Positions 1 through 8,273 of a stretch of 64,000 nucleotides of DNA are shown here, one piece after another. The stretch is from Arcobacter nitrofigilis DSM 7299. Its GTDB lineage: Bacteria; Campylobacterota; Campylobacteria; Campylobacterales; Arcobacteraceae. Both the position numbers and the translations under genes were made by a program. Within the stretch, counting starts at the first letter, position 1; every line of letters begins with the position of its first letter. The stretch spans positions 1,550,001 to 1,614,000 of the forward strand of contig NC_014166.1 in assembly GCF_000092245.1 (NCBI RefSeq). The letters run 5' to 3'. The notes beneath the pieces were generated by a model that made no database searches, had not been told where the DNA came from, and worked only from the letters and a program-made list of their open reading frames with translations.

Positions 1-701
1 TTGATTTTATACAAGTACCCACAACACTATTATCACAAGTTGATGCAAGTGTTGGAGGTAAAACTGGTGTAAATAATAAGTTTGGGAAAAACTTAATTGG
101 TGCTTTTCATCAGCCAAGAGCAGTCTACATTGATCCGTATTTTTTGACTACTTTACCCCCAAGAGAATTCTCAGCTGGAATTGCAGAAATAGTAAAAATG
201 GCAGTAACTTTTAATAAAGAATTTTTTGAGTGGATTGAACAAAATGATTTAACAGATGTTGAAAATATAAAAGTAGCCATTAAAAAATCTGTTGAAACAA
301 AAGCTTGGGTTGTATCTCAAGATGAAAAAGAAAATGGAATAAGAGCTGCTTTAAATTATGGACACACCTTTGGACATGTAGTCGAAAATGAGACAAATTA
401 TTCAAAATATCTTCATGGTGAAGCTGTAGGTATTGGTATGATTATGGCAAATGAAGTTGCAAAAAAAATTGGACTTATGAGCGAAGAAGATACTTTAAGA
501 GTAAAAAATGTTTTAGAAAAATATGATATTCCAACAACTTATAAAATTTCTGATGTTGAAGATTTTTATGAGCATTTCTTCTTGGACAAAAAAAGTCTTG
601 ATGATAAAATAAAGTTTATTTTGCCCGTTGGTATTGGTGATTGTAAAATTACTGATGAAGTATCTAAAACTGATGTTATTGAAGTTTTAAAAGGATTTTA
701 A
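1..701 (+). CDS. aroB: 3-dehydroquinate synthase, 5' end cut by the window
   Basis: AroB converts DAHP to 3-dehydroquinate, the second step of the cytoplasmic shikimate pathway, using NAD and a divalent metal. The reading frame is open from base 3, upstream of any start codon, so the gene begins outside the window. The first visible residues include the family signatures QVDASVGGKTGVN and NLIGAFHQP. Further on are the metal-binding segments NYGHTFGHVVE and LHGEAVGIGM. About 232 residues are visible of a usual length near 345. The stop codon abuts the TTG start of the downstream MscS gene, which suggests co-transcription. Confidence 0.95.
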   Translation, partial: DFIQVPTTLLSQVDASVGGKTGVNNKFGKNLIGAFHQPRAVYIDPYFLTTLPPREFSAGIAEIVKMAVTFNKEFFEWIEQNDLTDVENIKVAIKKSVETKAWVVSQDEKENGIRAALNYGHTFGHVVENETNYSKYLHGEAVGIGMIMANEVAKKIGLMSEEDTLRVKNVLEKYDIPTTYKISDVEDFYEHFFLDKKSLDDKIKFILPVGIGDCKITDEVSKTDVIEVLKGF

Positions 702-2357
702 TTGAGAAAAATATTTTTTCTGATTTTTACTATTGTATTTACAATAAATTTAAGTGCTGCAAAAATCGAAAATCCAACTGACTCTGCTGTTACAAATGAA
801 AATGTAAACACTCAAGAAGAGTCTAAATTAGTTATGTTAGAACCAACGCCTGAAGTAAAAGCTAAGATTGATAATTATCTTTTAGAAATCGGGAAAATAA
901 ATGATTTATTAGAAGATGATATTTTATTAAAAAGATATTCTAATTATATAGCATATAGAAGTATTTCTAAAGAGTTACATTCTTTAAAAGATGAACTAAC
1001 TGATGTTAATAAAAAAAATAGAGATTTATTATATAAAGTAGAAAATAAAATTAGAATCAAAAAAAATGAGTTAGAACTTATCTCTGAATATAAAGATTCA
1101 CCTATTGGAAAACTAATTGATCCTCCTGAAATAGAAAAATATGAGCCTATAACAAATCCTTTTGGTATTATAAATGCTCTATCATATAAAAAGAAAATGA
1201 AAGATCATAAAAAAGAGTTTAATAGAATCATTGATGATGTTTCAAGGTTAATTACTCTTTTAGATGAAAAGATGCTTTTATATCTTGATTTATATAATTT
1301 AGATCCAAAAGATGAGTATGAAAAGAAAATAAACTTTTTAGATAGTGAGAAAAAAGATTTTAATATGGTTTTAGAGATTTTGTCTACTACTAGTGAAGTT
1401 TATACAAGAAAAATAGAACAAGTTGTTTTAGAAACTGATAATCAAATTTCAGAGCAAATTTCAAAATCATTTATTATTTTTTCTATAATTGCTGTTGTAT
1501 TTATATTTTCATTTTTAGTAAAACTTGCTCTTAAAAAGTATTTTTCTCAAAATGAAAACTTTTATATGGCAAATAAGGTTATTAACTTTATTTTAGTTCT
1601 TTTGATTGTATTGATTGTACTTTTTTCATATATTGATAATGTTTCTTATGTTATTACTATCCTAGGATTTGCATCAGCTGGTATTGCTATTGCTTTAAAA
1701 GACTGGTTTATGTCTATTTTTGGTTGGATGGTAATAGTTACTTCTGGTTCTATTCAAGTGGGAGATAGAATAAAAGTTACAAGAGGTGGCGTTGAAGCAG
1801 TTGGTGATGTACTTGATATTTCATTATTTAAAATAACTATTAGAGAAGATATTACTTTAACTTCTTACAAAGTAAATAGAAGAACAGGAAGAATATTTTT
1901 TATACCAAATAACTATGTTTTTTCTGAGATGATTGCTAACTATACCCACTCAGGACTAAGAACAGTTTGGGATGGAATTGATATTACAATTACTTTTGAT
2001 TCAAACTATAAAAAAGCACAGCATATTGCAAAAGAGATATTAAAACACTATTCAAAAGGTTATACAGATATTACAAGAAAACAGTTATCTAAAATGAGAA
2101 ATAAATATAATCTAAGAGCAACAGGAGTTGAACCTAGAGTTTATACTTTTGTTGAACCTTACGGGATTGTAATCTCTTCTTGGTATCTTACTAACTCTTA
2201 TGCTGCACTAGTTTTAAGAAGTACAATGTCTCCTGAAATTTTGCAGGCATTTATGGCAGAGGATGATATTACGATAGCTTATCCTACACAACAAATTAAT
2301 TTAGGGTCGAACCAAGCAGAACGAGTTCCCCCAGCAGATTTACCAGAGGCTCCATAA
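702..2357 (+). CDS. MscS-family mechanosensitive channel with long periplasmic N-terminus
   Basis: This is probably an inner-membrane channel releasing solutes on hypo-osmotic shock. Residues 1-19 look like a signal peptide ending SAA. About 230 mainly helical, charged residues follow, probably periplasmic. Membrane helices lie near 255-277 and 290-312, and the pore helix near 318-340 reads GFASAGIAIALKDW, as in MscS TM3. A beta domain (GDRIKVTRGGVEAVGDVLDI) and a cytoplasmic alpha/beta domain follow. The TTG start lies directly after the aroB stop and gives the signal peptide at the right place. The C-terminal tail is Pro-rich. It is twice the size of the minimal MscS encoded at 10490, and it is larger because of the periplasmic part. 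Gating is not predictable from sequence. Confidence 0.88.
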   Translation: MRKIFFLIFTIVFTINLSAAKIENPTDSAVTNENVNTQEESKLVMLEPTPEVKAKIDNYLLEIGKINDLLEDDILLKRYSNYIAYRSISKELHSLKDELTDVNKKNRDLLYKVENKIRIKKNELELISEYKDSPIGKLIDPPEIEKYEPITNPFGIINALSYKKKMKDHKKEFNRIIDDVSRLITLLDEKMLLYLDLYNLDPKDEYEKKINFLDSEKKDFNMVLEILSTTSEVYTRKIEQVVLETDNQISEQISKSFIIFSIIAVVFIFSFLVKLALKKYFSQNENFYMANKVINFILVLLIVLIVLFSYIDNVSYVITILGFASAGIAIALKDWFMSIFGWMVIVTSGSIQVGDRIKVTRGGVEAVGDVLDISLFKITIREDITLTSYKVNRRTGRIFFIPNNYVFSEMIANYTHSGLRTVWDGIDITITFDSNYKKAQHIAKEILKHYSKGYTDITRKQLSKMRNKYNLRATGVEPRVYTFVEPYGIVISSWYLTNSYAALVLRSTMSPEILQAFMAEDDITIAYPTQQINLGSNQAERVPPADLPEAP

Positions 2358-2360
2358 AAT

Positions 2361-3626
2361 ATGAATTTTACAAATACAAAACCAAAGGTTTATTTTAAAA
2401 CTTTTGGTTGCAGAACAAACGTTTTTGATACTCAAGTTATGATGAGTAATTTAAAAGATTTTGAAATAACACAAGATGAAAAGAGTGCGAATGTAGTTGT
2501 TATCAACTCTTGTACTGTTACAAATAGTGCAGATAGTACAGCACGAGGTTATATAAACTCACTAAATAAACTTCCAAACAAACCAAGAGTTGTTTTCACA
2601 GGTTGTGGAGTTTGGACAAAGGGTGAAACTTTGTTTAAAGAAGACAAAGTCGATTCTTTATTTGGGCATAGTGAAAAAGAGAATATCAATGAACTTCTTA
2701 AAAATGAAGAACGATTTTTCAATGCTGGTGATTTAGAACATATTGATGAAACTATTGTTGAAGAGTTTGTAGGTAAAAGTAGAGCCTTTATAAAAATACA
2801 AGAGGGGTGTGATTTTAGATGTTCATATTGTATCATTCCTTATGTAAGAGGAGATGCAAGAAGTTATAGTGAAGATAAAATCCTAGAACAAATTACAACA
2901 CTTGCTAGTAATGGTTTTGGAGAGTTTATTTTAACTGGTACAAATGTTGGCTCTTATGGTAAGAAAAAACATACTTCATTGGCTAAGCTTCTTAAAAAAA
3001 TCTCTTTAATAAAAGGTGTTAGACGTATACGAATGGGAAGTATAGAACCTATTCAAATAGATGATGAATTTAAAGAGATAATAGATGAACCTTTTATGGC
3101 AAGACATCTTCATATTGCACTTCAACACACTTCTAAAAAAATGCTTGAAATCATGAATAGAAGAAACAAAGTTTTAAAAGACCTTGAACTTTTTGAATTT
3201 TTAAAAGATAAAGGTTATGCTCTTGGAACAGATTTTATTGTAGGTCATCCAGGTGAAACTGATGAGTTATGGAAAGAGGCTATTGAAAACTTACATAAAT
3301 TTCCCTTGACTCATGTTCATGCTTTTACTTATTCTAAAAGAGATGGAACACCAAGTGCTACTATGAAAGAACAAGTAAAAGGTGATATATCAAAAGCTAG
3401 ATATAATGAGCTTGTTTCAATAATAGATGAAAAGAATTTTAATTTTAGAAAAAACAATAAAACTACTTTAGAAGTTCTAATTGAACAAGAAAAAAATGGA
3501 AAATATATAGGATTAGATCAATATTTTAATCAAATAGAAATCCAAAGTAATGCTGATTTGGTTGGAGATTGGGTTTTTATTGAGAATTATGAAGCAAAGG
3601 ATAAAATCAATGTTGCAAAATTCTAA
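2361..3626 (+). CDS. mtaB: MtaB-type tRNA t6A37 methylthiotransferase (radical SAM)
   Basis: The enzyme adds a methylthio group to t6A at position 37 of ANN-decoding tRNAs, in the cytoplasm. The N-terminal UPF0004 domain carries the three cluster-binding cysteines C17 (FGCRTN), C51 (SCTVTN) and C82 (TGCGVW). The radical-SAM motif is CDFRCSYC with C150, C154 and C157. Residues FIVGHPGET and the C-terminal TRAM-like region complete the family layout. Its 421 residues match the MtaB/YqeV branch better than MiaB or RimO; that assignment rests on motif context only. It starts four bases after the MscS stop and overlaps the following AAA gene by 17 bases. Confidence 0.85.
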   Translation: MNFTNTKPKVYFKTFGCRTNVFDTQVMMSNLKDFEITQDEKSANVVVINSCTVTNSADSTARGYINSLNKLPNKPRVVFTGCGVWTKGETLFKEDKVDSLFGHSEKENINELLKNEERFFNAGDLEHIDETIVEEFVGKSRAFIKIQEGCDFRCSYCIIPYVRGDARSYSEDKILEQITTLASNGFGEFILTGTNVGSYGKKKHTSLAKLLKKISLIKGVRRIRMGSIEPIQIDDEFKEIIDEPFMARHLHIALQHTSKKMLEIMNRRNKVLKDLELFEFLKDKGYALGTDFIVGHPGETDELWKEAIENLHKFPLTHVHAFTYSKRDGTPSATMKEQVKGDISKARYNELVSIIDEKNFNFRKNNKTTLEVLIEQEKNGKYIGLDQYFNQIEIQSNADLVGDWVFIENYEAKDKINVAKF

Positions 3627-5091
3627 TGACTTAAAAAATAACAGAGATAAAAATTTAAAACTGATGCTTTTATCAGGTATAGCCTTAGTTGTACTATTTT
3701 TTTATACTATTTATAAAAGTTCTGCATATATACAAACTAGTACTTATAGTTTTGGTTTAGTTTTTATTGTAATTCTTTTACTATTTGCAGTAGTTGCAAG
3801 ACTAAAAAGAGATAAGATACAAGAGTTTATAAACAAAAATAAAGTAAAAAATTCAATTTTTGCACAAGAACTTGAAAAAAGAAAAGCTGTGGGTGAAGAA
3901 GTTCCACATGAGGAGAGTTCACATATTGAAGTTGTAAAACCAAATACTACTTTTAAAGATGTAGCAGGTATTGCTCAAGTAAAAGAAGAACTTGAAGAGA
4001 TAGTAGAGTTTTTACACAATCCTAAAAAATATTTTAAGTATGGAATTAAATTACCAAAAGGTGTTTTACTCTATGGACCTCCAGGTGTTGGTAAAACTTT
4101 GATTGCAAGGGCAGTTGCTGGTGAATCAAATGTTCCATTTTTTTATCAAAGTGGTGCAAGCTTTGTTCAAATATATGTGGGAATGGGTGCAAAAAGAGTT
4201 CGTGAATTATTCGCAAAAGCAAAAGTTAATGCTCCTTCAATTATATTTATAGATGAAATTGATGCTATAGGAAAAGAGCGAGGTGGAAAATCAAATGATG
4301 AGAGAGAATCAACACTAAATGAACTTCTAACTCAAATGGATGGTTTCGAAGGTGATAATGGTGTAATCGTAATAGCAGCAACTAATAAAATAGAAGTACT
4401 TGATGACGCACTTTTAAGAGCAGGAAGATTTGATAGAAGAGTTAAATTATCACTTCCAAATATAAATGATAGAAAAGAGATTTTAGAGCTATATTTAAAA
4501 TCTATCAAACATAATATTGATGTGAAAACTTTAAGCACAAATCTTTCTGGATTCTCTTCTGCTTCTATTTCAACACTTATAAATGAAGCTATGTTATACA
4601 TGATAAAATCAGGTGATAAAGTACTTGAACAAAAACATATAGAAATCGCAAAAAATAAATTAGAATTTGGGAAAAAAGAGAATTTTATTTTATCAGAAAA
4701 TGAAAAAGAAGTATTATCTATTTATCAGGCTTCAAAAGCTTTTATTACAAAACAAAAAGTTTCACTATTTGATGAAAATAGTACGAAACTAAATAGTGTA
4801 TTTCCTTCAAAAAATCAGCTTAAAAATGAACTTAAAAAATATTTAGCAGGAAGTATTGGAATTGAAGTTTTAAAAGATGAACAGTATGCTATTTTTGAAG
4901 AGGATTTAGAAAAAGCAAATAAATTAGCTAAAGAGATGGTTGAGAAATTTGCAATGGCTAGAGAAAGTAAAGAGCTAATTGATCAAACTAAAGTTGAATT
5001 AAAAACTATTTTTGATGAAAACTATGAGGAAATAACTAGATTGTCAAAAATTATGATAAAAAATGAAGTAATAGAAGAAAATGAAATCTAA
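3610..5091 (+). CDS. FtsH-like AAA+ ATPase lacking the protease active site
   Basis: This 493-residue protein has FtsH architecture. Two N-terminal membrane segments lie near 17-34 and 43-64, then an AAA module with Walker A GPPGVGKT (156-163), Walker B IIFIDEID (211-218) and the second region of homology TNKIEVLDDALLRAGRFDRR. The peptidase part is degenerate: where FtsH has HEAGH, this protein has YQASK (about 372-376), so no zinc site is visible. ATP-driven unfolding or assembly without proteolysis is inferred. Helicobacter pylori is known to carry a second FtsH-like gene (HP0286, from memory). I chose ATG 3610 because AGGA lies 8 bases upstream; an ATG at 3589 is an alternative. It overlaps mtaB by 17 bases and bioV by 11. 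Confidence 0.85.
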   Translation: MLQNSNDLKNNRDKNLKLMLLSGIALVVLFFYTIYKSSAYIQTSTYSFGLVFIVILLLFAVVARLKRDKIQEFINKNKVKNSIFAQELEKRKAVGEEVPHEESSHIEVVKPNTTFKDVAGIAQVKEELEEIVEFLHNPKKYFKYGIKLPKGVLLYGPPGVGKTLIARAVAGESNVPFFYQSGASFVQIYVGMGAKRVRELFAKAKVNAPSIIFIDEIDAIGKERGGKSNDERESTLNELLTQMDGFEGDNGVIVIAATNKIEVLDDALLRAGRFDRRVKLSLPNINDRKEILELYLKSIKHNIDVKTLSTNLSGFSSASISTLINEAMLYMIKSGDKVLEQKHIEIAKNKLEFGKKENFILSENEKEVLSIYQASKAFITKQKVSLFDENSTKLNSVFPSKNQLKNELKKYLAGSIGIEVLKDEQYAIFEEDLEKANKLAKEMVEKFAMARESKELIDQTKVELKTIFDENYEEITRLSKIMIKNEVIEENEI

Positions 5092-5602
5092 TTACTTCAG
5101 TGGTTTTTGTTTAAATAATGAGAAAGAACTCTTTTGTGATTATTTAATAGAAAATGATTTTACACTTTCTGGCTTTTCATATGGAGCTATAAAGGTATTT
5201 GAAGAGGCTTTAAATAGTGATAAAAGAGTTGATTTGATTCAACTTTTTTCCCCTGCATTTTTTCAAACGCAAAATGAAAAGTTTATAAGAATGCAATTGA
5301 TGTTTTTCAAAAAAGACTCAAAGAGTTATTGTGAAAATTTCTTAAAAAATATATCTTATCCTTCAAGCGTTGATGTAACAAAATATTTTAAAGAGGGTTC
5401 CTATGAAGAGTTAGAAACTCTTCTTACTTATAAGTGGAGCAAAGAGAAGATAAATGAGCTTTTAGAAAAAGGAACTAAAATAGAAGTTTATTTAGGCAAA
5501 GAAGATAAGATAATAGACTCAAAAAAAGCCTATGAGTTTTTTAAAGATTTTTCAACTGTTTATTTTATGAAAAAACATGGACATATTTTAAAAGGATTAT
5601 GA
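5081..5602 (+). CDS. bioV: BioV-like pimeloyl-ACP methyl ester esterase
   Basis: BioV frees pimeloyl-ACP from its methyl ester, providing the biotin ring precursor in the Helicobacter/Campylobacter group. The 173-residue protein is a short alpha/beta hydrolase. A nucleophile elbow GFSYGA lies near residues 32-37, a likely acid is in GKEDKIID, and a late His is in KHGHIL. The opening YFSGFCLNNE and the short length fit BioV rather than BioH or BioG. It overlaps the preceding ATPase gene by 11 bases and shares an ATGA junction with mog, so it sits inside a tight operon. No other biotin gene is in the window, so the assignment rests on motif, length and taxon. Confidence 0.7.
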   Translation: MKSNYFSGFCLNNEKELFCDYLIENDFTLSGFSYGAIKVFEEALNSDKRVDLIQLFSPAFFQTQNEKFIRMQLMFFKKDSKSYCENFLKNISYPSSVDVTKYFKEGSYEELETLLTYKWSKEKINELLEKGTKIEVYLGKEDKIIDSKKAYEFFKDFSTVYFMKKHGHILKGL

Positions 5603-6132
5603 TGATAGCAAAAATAGGTATTGTAACAGCAAGTGATAGAGCAAGTAACGGAGTTTATGAAGACTTATCAGGTAAAGCTATTATTGATACATTAAACGAG
5701 TACTTAACTAGCAAATGGGAACCAGTATATAAATGTATTGAAGATAACCAAGAAACAATAGAAAATACACTAAAAGATTTAGTAGATAATGAAAATTGTT
5801 GTTTAGTAGTAACAACTGGTGGAACAGGACCTGCTAAAAGGGATGTAACTCCAGAAGCTACAGAAAATGTATGTGATAGAATGATGCCCGGTTTTGGAGA
5901 ACTTATGCGTGCAGAGTCTTTAAAATTTGTACCAACAGCAATTTTATCAAGACAAACAGCAGGGCTTAGAGGTAGTTCTTTAATTGTAAATCTTCCTGGA
6001 AAACCAAAATCGATAAGAGAGTGCTTAGATGCAGTATTTCCAGCAATTCCATATTGTATTGATTTGATGGAAGGACCTTTCTTAGAGTGTAATGAAGAGG
6101 TTATTAAACCTTTTAGACCCAAACAAAAATAA
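5599..6132 (+). CDS. mog: molybdopterin adenylyltransferase
   Basis: Mog adenylylates molybdopterin before molybdate insertion, a late cytoplasmic step of Mo-cofactor synthesis. Family motifs are GIVTASDRAS near the N-terminus, TTGGTGPAKRDVTPEAT (MoCF-binding loop) and NLPGKPKS near the end. Length (177 residues) fits stand-alone Mog/MoaB rather than the large MoeA. The ATG overlaps the bioV stop as ATGA; a second ATG follows at once, so the true start may be one codon later. The product is relevant to the TorA-type molybdoenzyme encoded at 29308, although the two are not linked. Confidence 0.9.
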   Translation: MMIAKIGIVTASDRASNGVYEDLSGKAIIDTLNEYLTSKWEPVYKCIEDNQETIENTLKDLVDNENCCLVVTTGGTGPAKRDVTPEATENVCDRMMPGFGELMRAESLKFVPTAILSRQTAGLRGSSLIVNLPGKPKSIRECLDAVFPAIPYCIDLMEGPFLECNEEVIKPFRPKQK

Positions 6133-6148
6133 TTTATAGGAGAATAAA

Positions 6149-7483
6149 TTGAAGAAAATTATTATAACAATTGGCTTATCAGTAATTTTATTTTATCTTT
6201 TGAGTTTTTACTTTTCAACCCAACATGCAACTTTAATATCTATAATATTTCTACTTGTAGTATTATGGTCAAATGAGGGCTTAGCTTTAGGTGTTGTATC
6301 ATTATTGCCTATTTTGCTTTTTCCAACTTTTGATATATTAAGTACCAATGAAACAGTTTCCAATTATTCCAAATCAATAATTTTTCTGTTTTTAGGTGGT
6401 TTTATGATAGCAATTGCTACTCAAAAAACAGAGTTGCATAAGTATATTTCAAATAAACTCTTAACTTTATTTCCAAATACGCCAAGGGGAATTATCTTTT
6501 CCCTTGCTATTACTTCTGCTTGTTTGAGTTCACTTATTTCAAATACTACAACTGCACTTTTATTGATTCCAATTGCTATATATTTAAGTGATGATGTAAA
6601 AGTTAGACTTAGATTTGTATTAGCAATTGCTTATGGTGCAAGCATTGGGGGAATAGTTACTCCAATTGGAACACCACCAAATCTTATTCTTTTAGGTTTT
6701 ATGGAACAACATCACCTTGAAGCAATACCTTTTGTTAAATGGATAGTATTAACAGCTCCATTAGCAATGGCAATGTTAATAGTGATTCCTTATGTTTTAT
6801 CTATAGGAATGAAAAATTCAGTTATTGATGCTAGTTTACATAAAGTTAAGCCATTAACTAGTGATCAAAAGAGATTGATATATATTCTTGGTTCTTTAAT
6901 CATTTTATTATTTGTAAATTCAAAAATAGAACCTTATTATATGGGATTAGGACTAAATGAAAAAGGAATACTCCTTGGATATGGTTTATTGATGTTTTTA
7001 CCAAAAATTGGTTTTTTAACTTGGGATGATACAGTAAAAGTTCCATATGAAATTATGTTTTTATTTGGGGCAGGTTTTTCTATTGCTATGGCATTTTCAA
7101 AAACAGGTTTAGCTGATGTAATTGCTCATCATTTATTATCCCTAACTGGATTACCTGTAGTTGTGCTTATAGTTTTAGTGGCAGCTTTAGTTACATTTAC
7201 CACAGAAATTACATCAAATACTGCTTTAATATCTGTTGTTCTTCCTATTCTTTATTCTCTTGGTAATGTTGGAGGAGTTGATTTATCATTAATTTTATTT
7301 ATTGCAACTATTTGTGCTTCTTATGCCTTTATGTTGCCAATTGCCACCCCAGCAAATGCAATAGCCATGAGTAGTGGAGTTGTCAAAGTAAGTGATATGG
7401 CAAAATATGGATTTATTTTTAATATTTTAGGTATAGTTTTTATAACAATTATTGCTATGGTTTATTGGCAATATAGTATATAG
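6149..7483 (+). CDS. SLC13/DASS family anion (dicarboxylate-type) transporter
   Basis: This 444-residue, very hydrophobic inner-membrane protein has about 11-12 predicted helices. Both halves carry the SNT motif that lines the substrate and sodium sites of the DASS family: SNTTTALLLIP near 130 and SNTALISVVLP near 358. The family stretch TPIGTPPN follows the first motif, and MLPIATPANAIAMSSG lies near the end. Likely substrates are C4-dicarboxylates or related anions, cotransported with Na+; the exact substrate is not readable. It starts with TTG behind TAGGAG. A promoter-like and inverted-repeat region separates it from the next gene. Confidence 0.85.
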   Translation: MKKIIITIGLSVILFYLLSFYFSTQHATLISIIFLLVVLWSNEGLALGVVSLLPILLFPTFDILSTNETVSNYSKSIIFLFLGGFMIAIATQKTELHKYISNKLLTLFPNTPRGIIFSLAITSACLSSLISNTTTALLLIPIAIYLSDDVKVRLRFVLAIAYGASIGGIVTPIGTPPNLILLGFMEQHHLEAIPFVKWIVLTAPLAMAMLIVIPYVLSIGMKNSVIDASLHKVKPLTSDQKRLIYILGSLIILLFVNSKIEPYYMGLGLNEKGILLGYGLLMFLPKIGFLTWDDTVKVPYEIMFLFGAGFSIAMAFSKTGLADVIAHHLLSLTGLPVVVLIVLVAALVTFTTEITSNTALISVVLPILYSLGNVGGVDLSLILFIATICASYAFMLPIATPANAIAMSSGVVKVSDMAKYGFIFNILGIVFITIIAMVYWQYSI

Positions 7484-7494
7484 TTTCACAATTA

Positions 7495-7514
7495 ATTAAC
7501 AATGATATGTTAAT
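7495..7514. promoter_or_regulatory. inverted repeat upstream of the DsbC-like gene
   Basis: ATTAACA and TGTTAAT form a 7-bp inverted repeat around a 6-base loop, in the 55-base gap after the SLC13 gene. It is followed by TATAAA and a TAGGAG ribosome site. No T-run follows, so an operator or weak hairpin is as likely as a terminator. Confidence 0.3.
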
Positions 7515-7538
7515 ATCTATAAAATTTAGGAGAATAGA

Positions 7539-8270
7539 ATGAAAAAGATTTTTAAATTGATGTTTTTATTTAGTATGCTAATTTCATTGAATGCTTTTGC
7601 ATCAACAGAATTAAGTAAAAGTGAGGTTAATGAAATAGGGAAGCTTCCAATATTTTTTGGTTCTGGAATGAAAGTTTTAAAGGCTTATAAAGAAGATAAT
7701 TTTTATTTACTAAGAGTAAATATTCAAGAAAATATTCAAGAATTAGTTTTAACTGCTGATAAAAAATATTTAATTGCAGGTAAAATTTATAATGTTCTAT
7801 CTGGTGAACAAGTTTCAATTCCTAATGATGTATCAATTTTAAAAGATAAAGAAGTTTTAACTTATGGTACAGGAAATGATGTATATTATTTATTTACAGA
7901 TCCGGAGTGCCCTTATTGTAAAAAATTTGAGTCATACTTTGATCAAATTAAAAATGATGTTCAATTCAAAATTTATCTTTTCCCTTTGAGTTTTCACAAA
8001 AATGCAATACCTTTATCTAAGTATATTTTATCATTTAAATCAAATGAAGATAGAGTAAATGCACTATTGAATGTAACTCCTAGTACAAAAGAGTTTTTAG
8101 ATAAAAAATTTACTAAAGCACAAGACGAAGCTTTAACAAATGTTATTAATGCTCAAATGAAATTGGGTGAAAAACTAGGTGTAAGAGGAACTCCAACATT
8201 ATATGATATACATGGAAAAGCACTTTCATGGGTAAAAGTCTTAGAAAGATATGGGGTAGAAGTTAAATAA
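7539..8270 (+). CDS. DsbC/DsbG-like periplasmic thiol-disulfide protein
   Basis: A secreted thioredoxin-fold protein of 243 residues. Residues 1-21 form a signal peptide (lysines, then a hydrophobic core ending AFAS). A short N-terminal region resembles the DsbC dimerisation part. The thioredoxin domain has the active site DPECPYC with C124 and C127, and the cis-proline loop reads RGTPTLYD near 220. The CPYC pair is known in several DsbC/DsbG-like proteins. It probably isomerises or reduces disulfides in the periplasm, possibly of c-type cytochromes. The ATG has an AGGAG site 8 bases upstream. The next gene, mutS2, starts 4 bases after the stop but is functionally unrelated. Confidence 0.82.
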   Translation: MKKIFKLMFLFSMLISLNAFASTELSKSEVNEIGKLPIFFGSGMKVLKAYKEDNFYLLRVNIQENIQELVLTADKKYLIAGKIYNVLSGEQVSIPNDVSILKDKEVLTYGTGNDVYYLFTDPECPYCKKFESYFDQIKNDVQFKIYLFPLSFHKNAIPLSKYILSFKSNEDRVNALLNVTPSTKEFLDKKFTKAQDEALTNVINAQMKLGEKLGVRGTPTLYDIHGKALSWVKVLERYGVEVK

Positions 8271-8273
8271 TAT

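Noticed and set aside
144-701. TTG at 144 as the aroB start
   Set aside because: The same frame is open back to base 3 and encodes conserved AroB sequence there, so the gene simply continues beyond the window edge.
5655-6122. A 155-codon minus-strand frame opposite mog
   Set aside because: It is a mirror of the conserved mog frame and has no ribosome site or recognisable domain.
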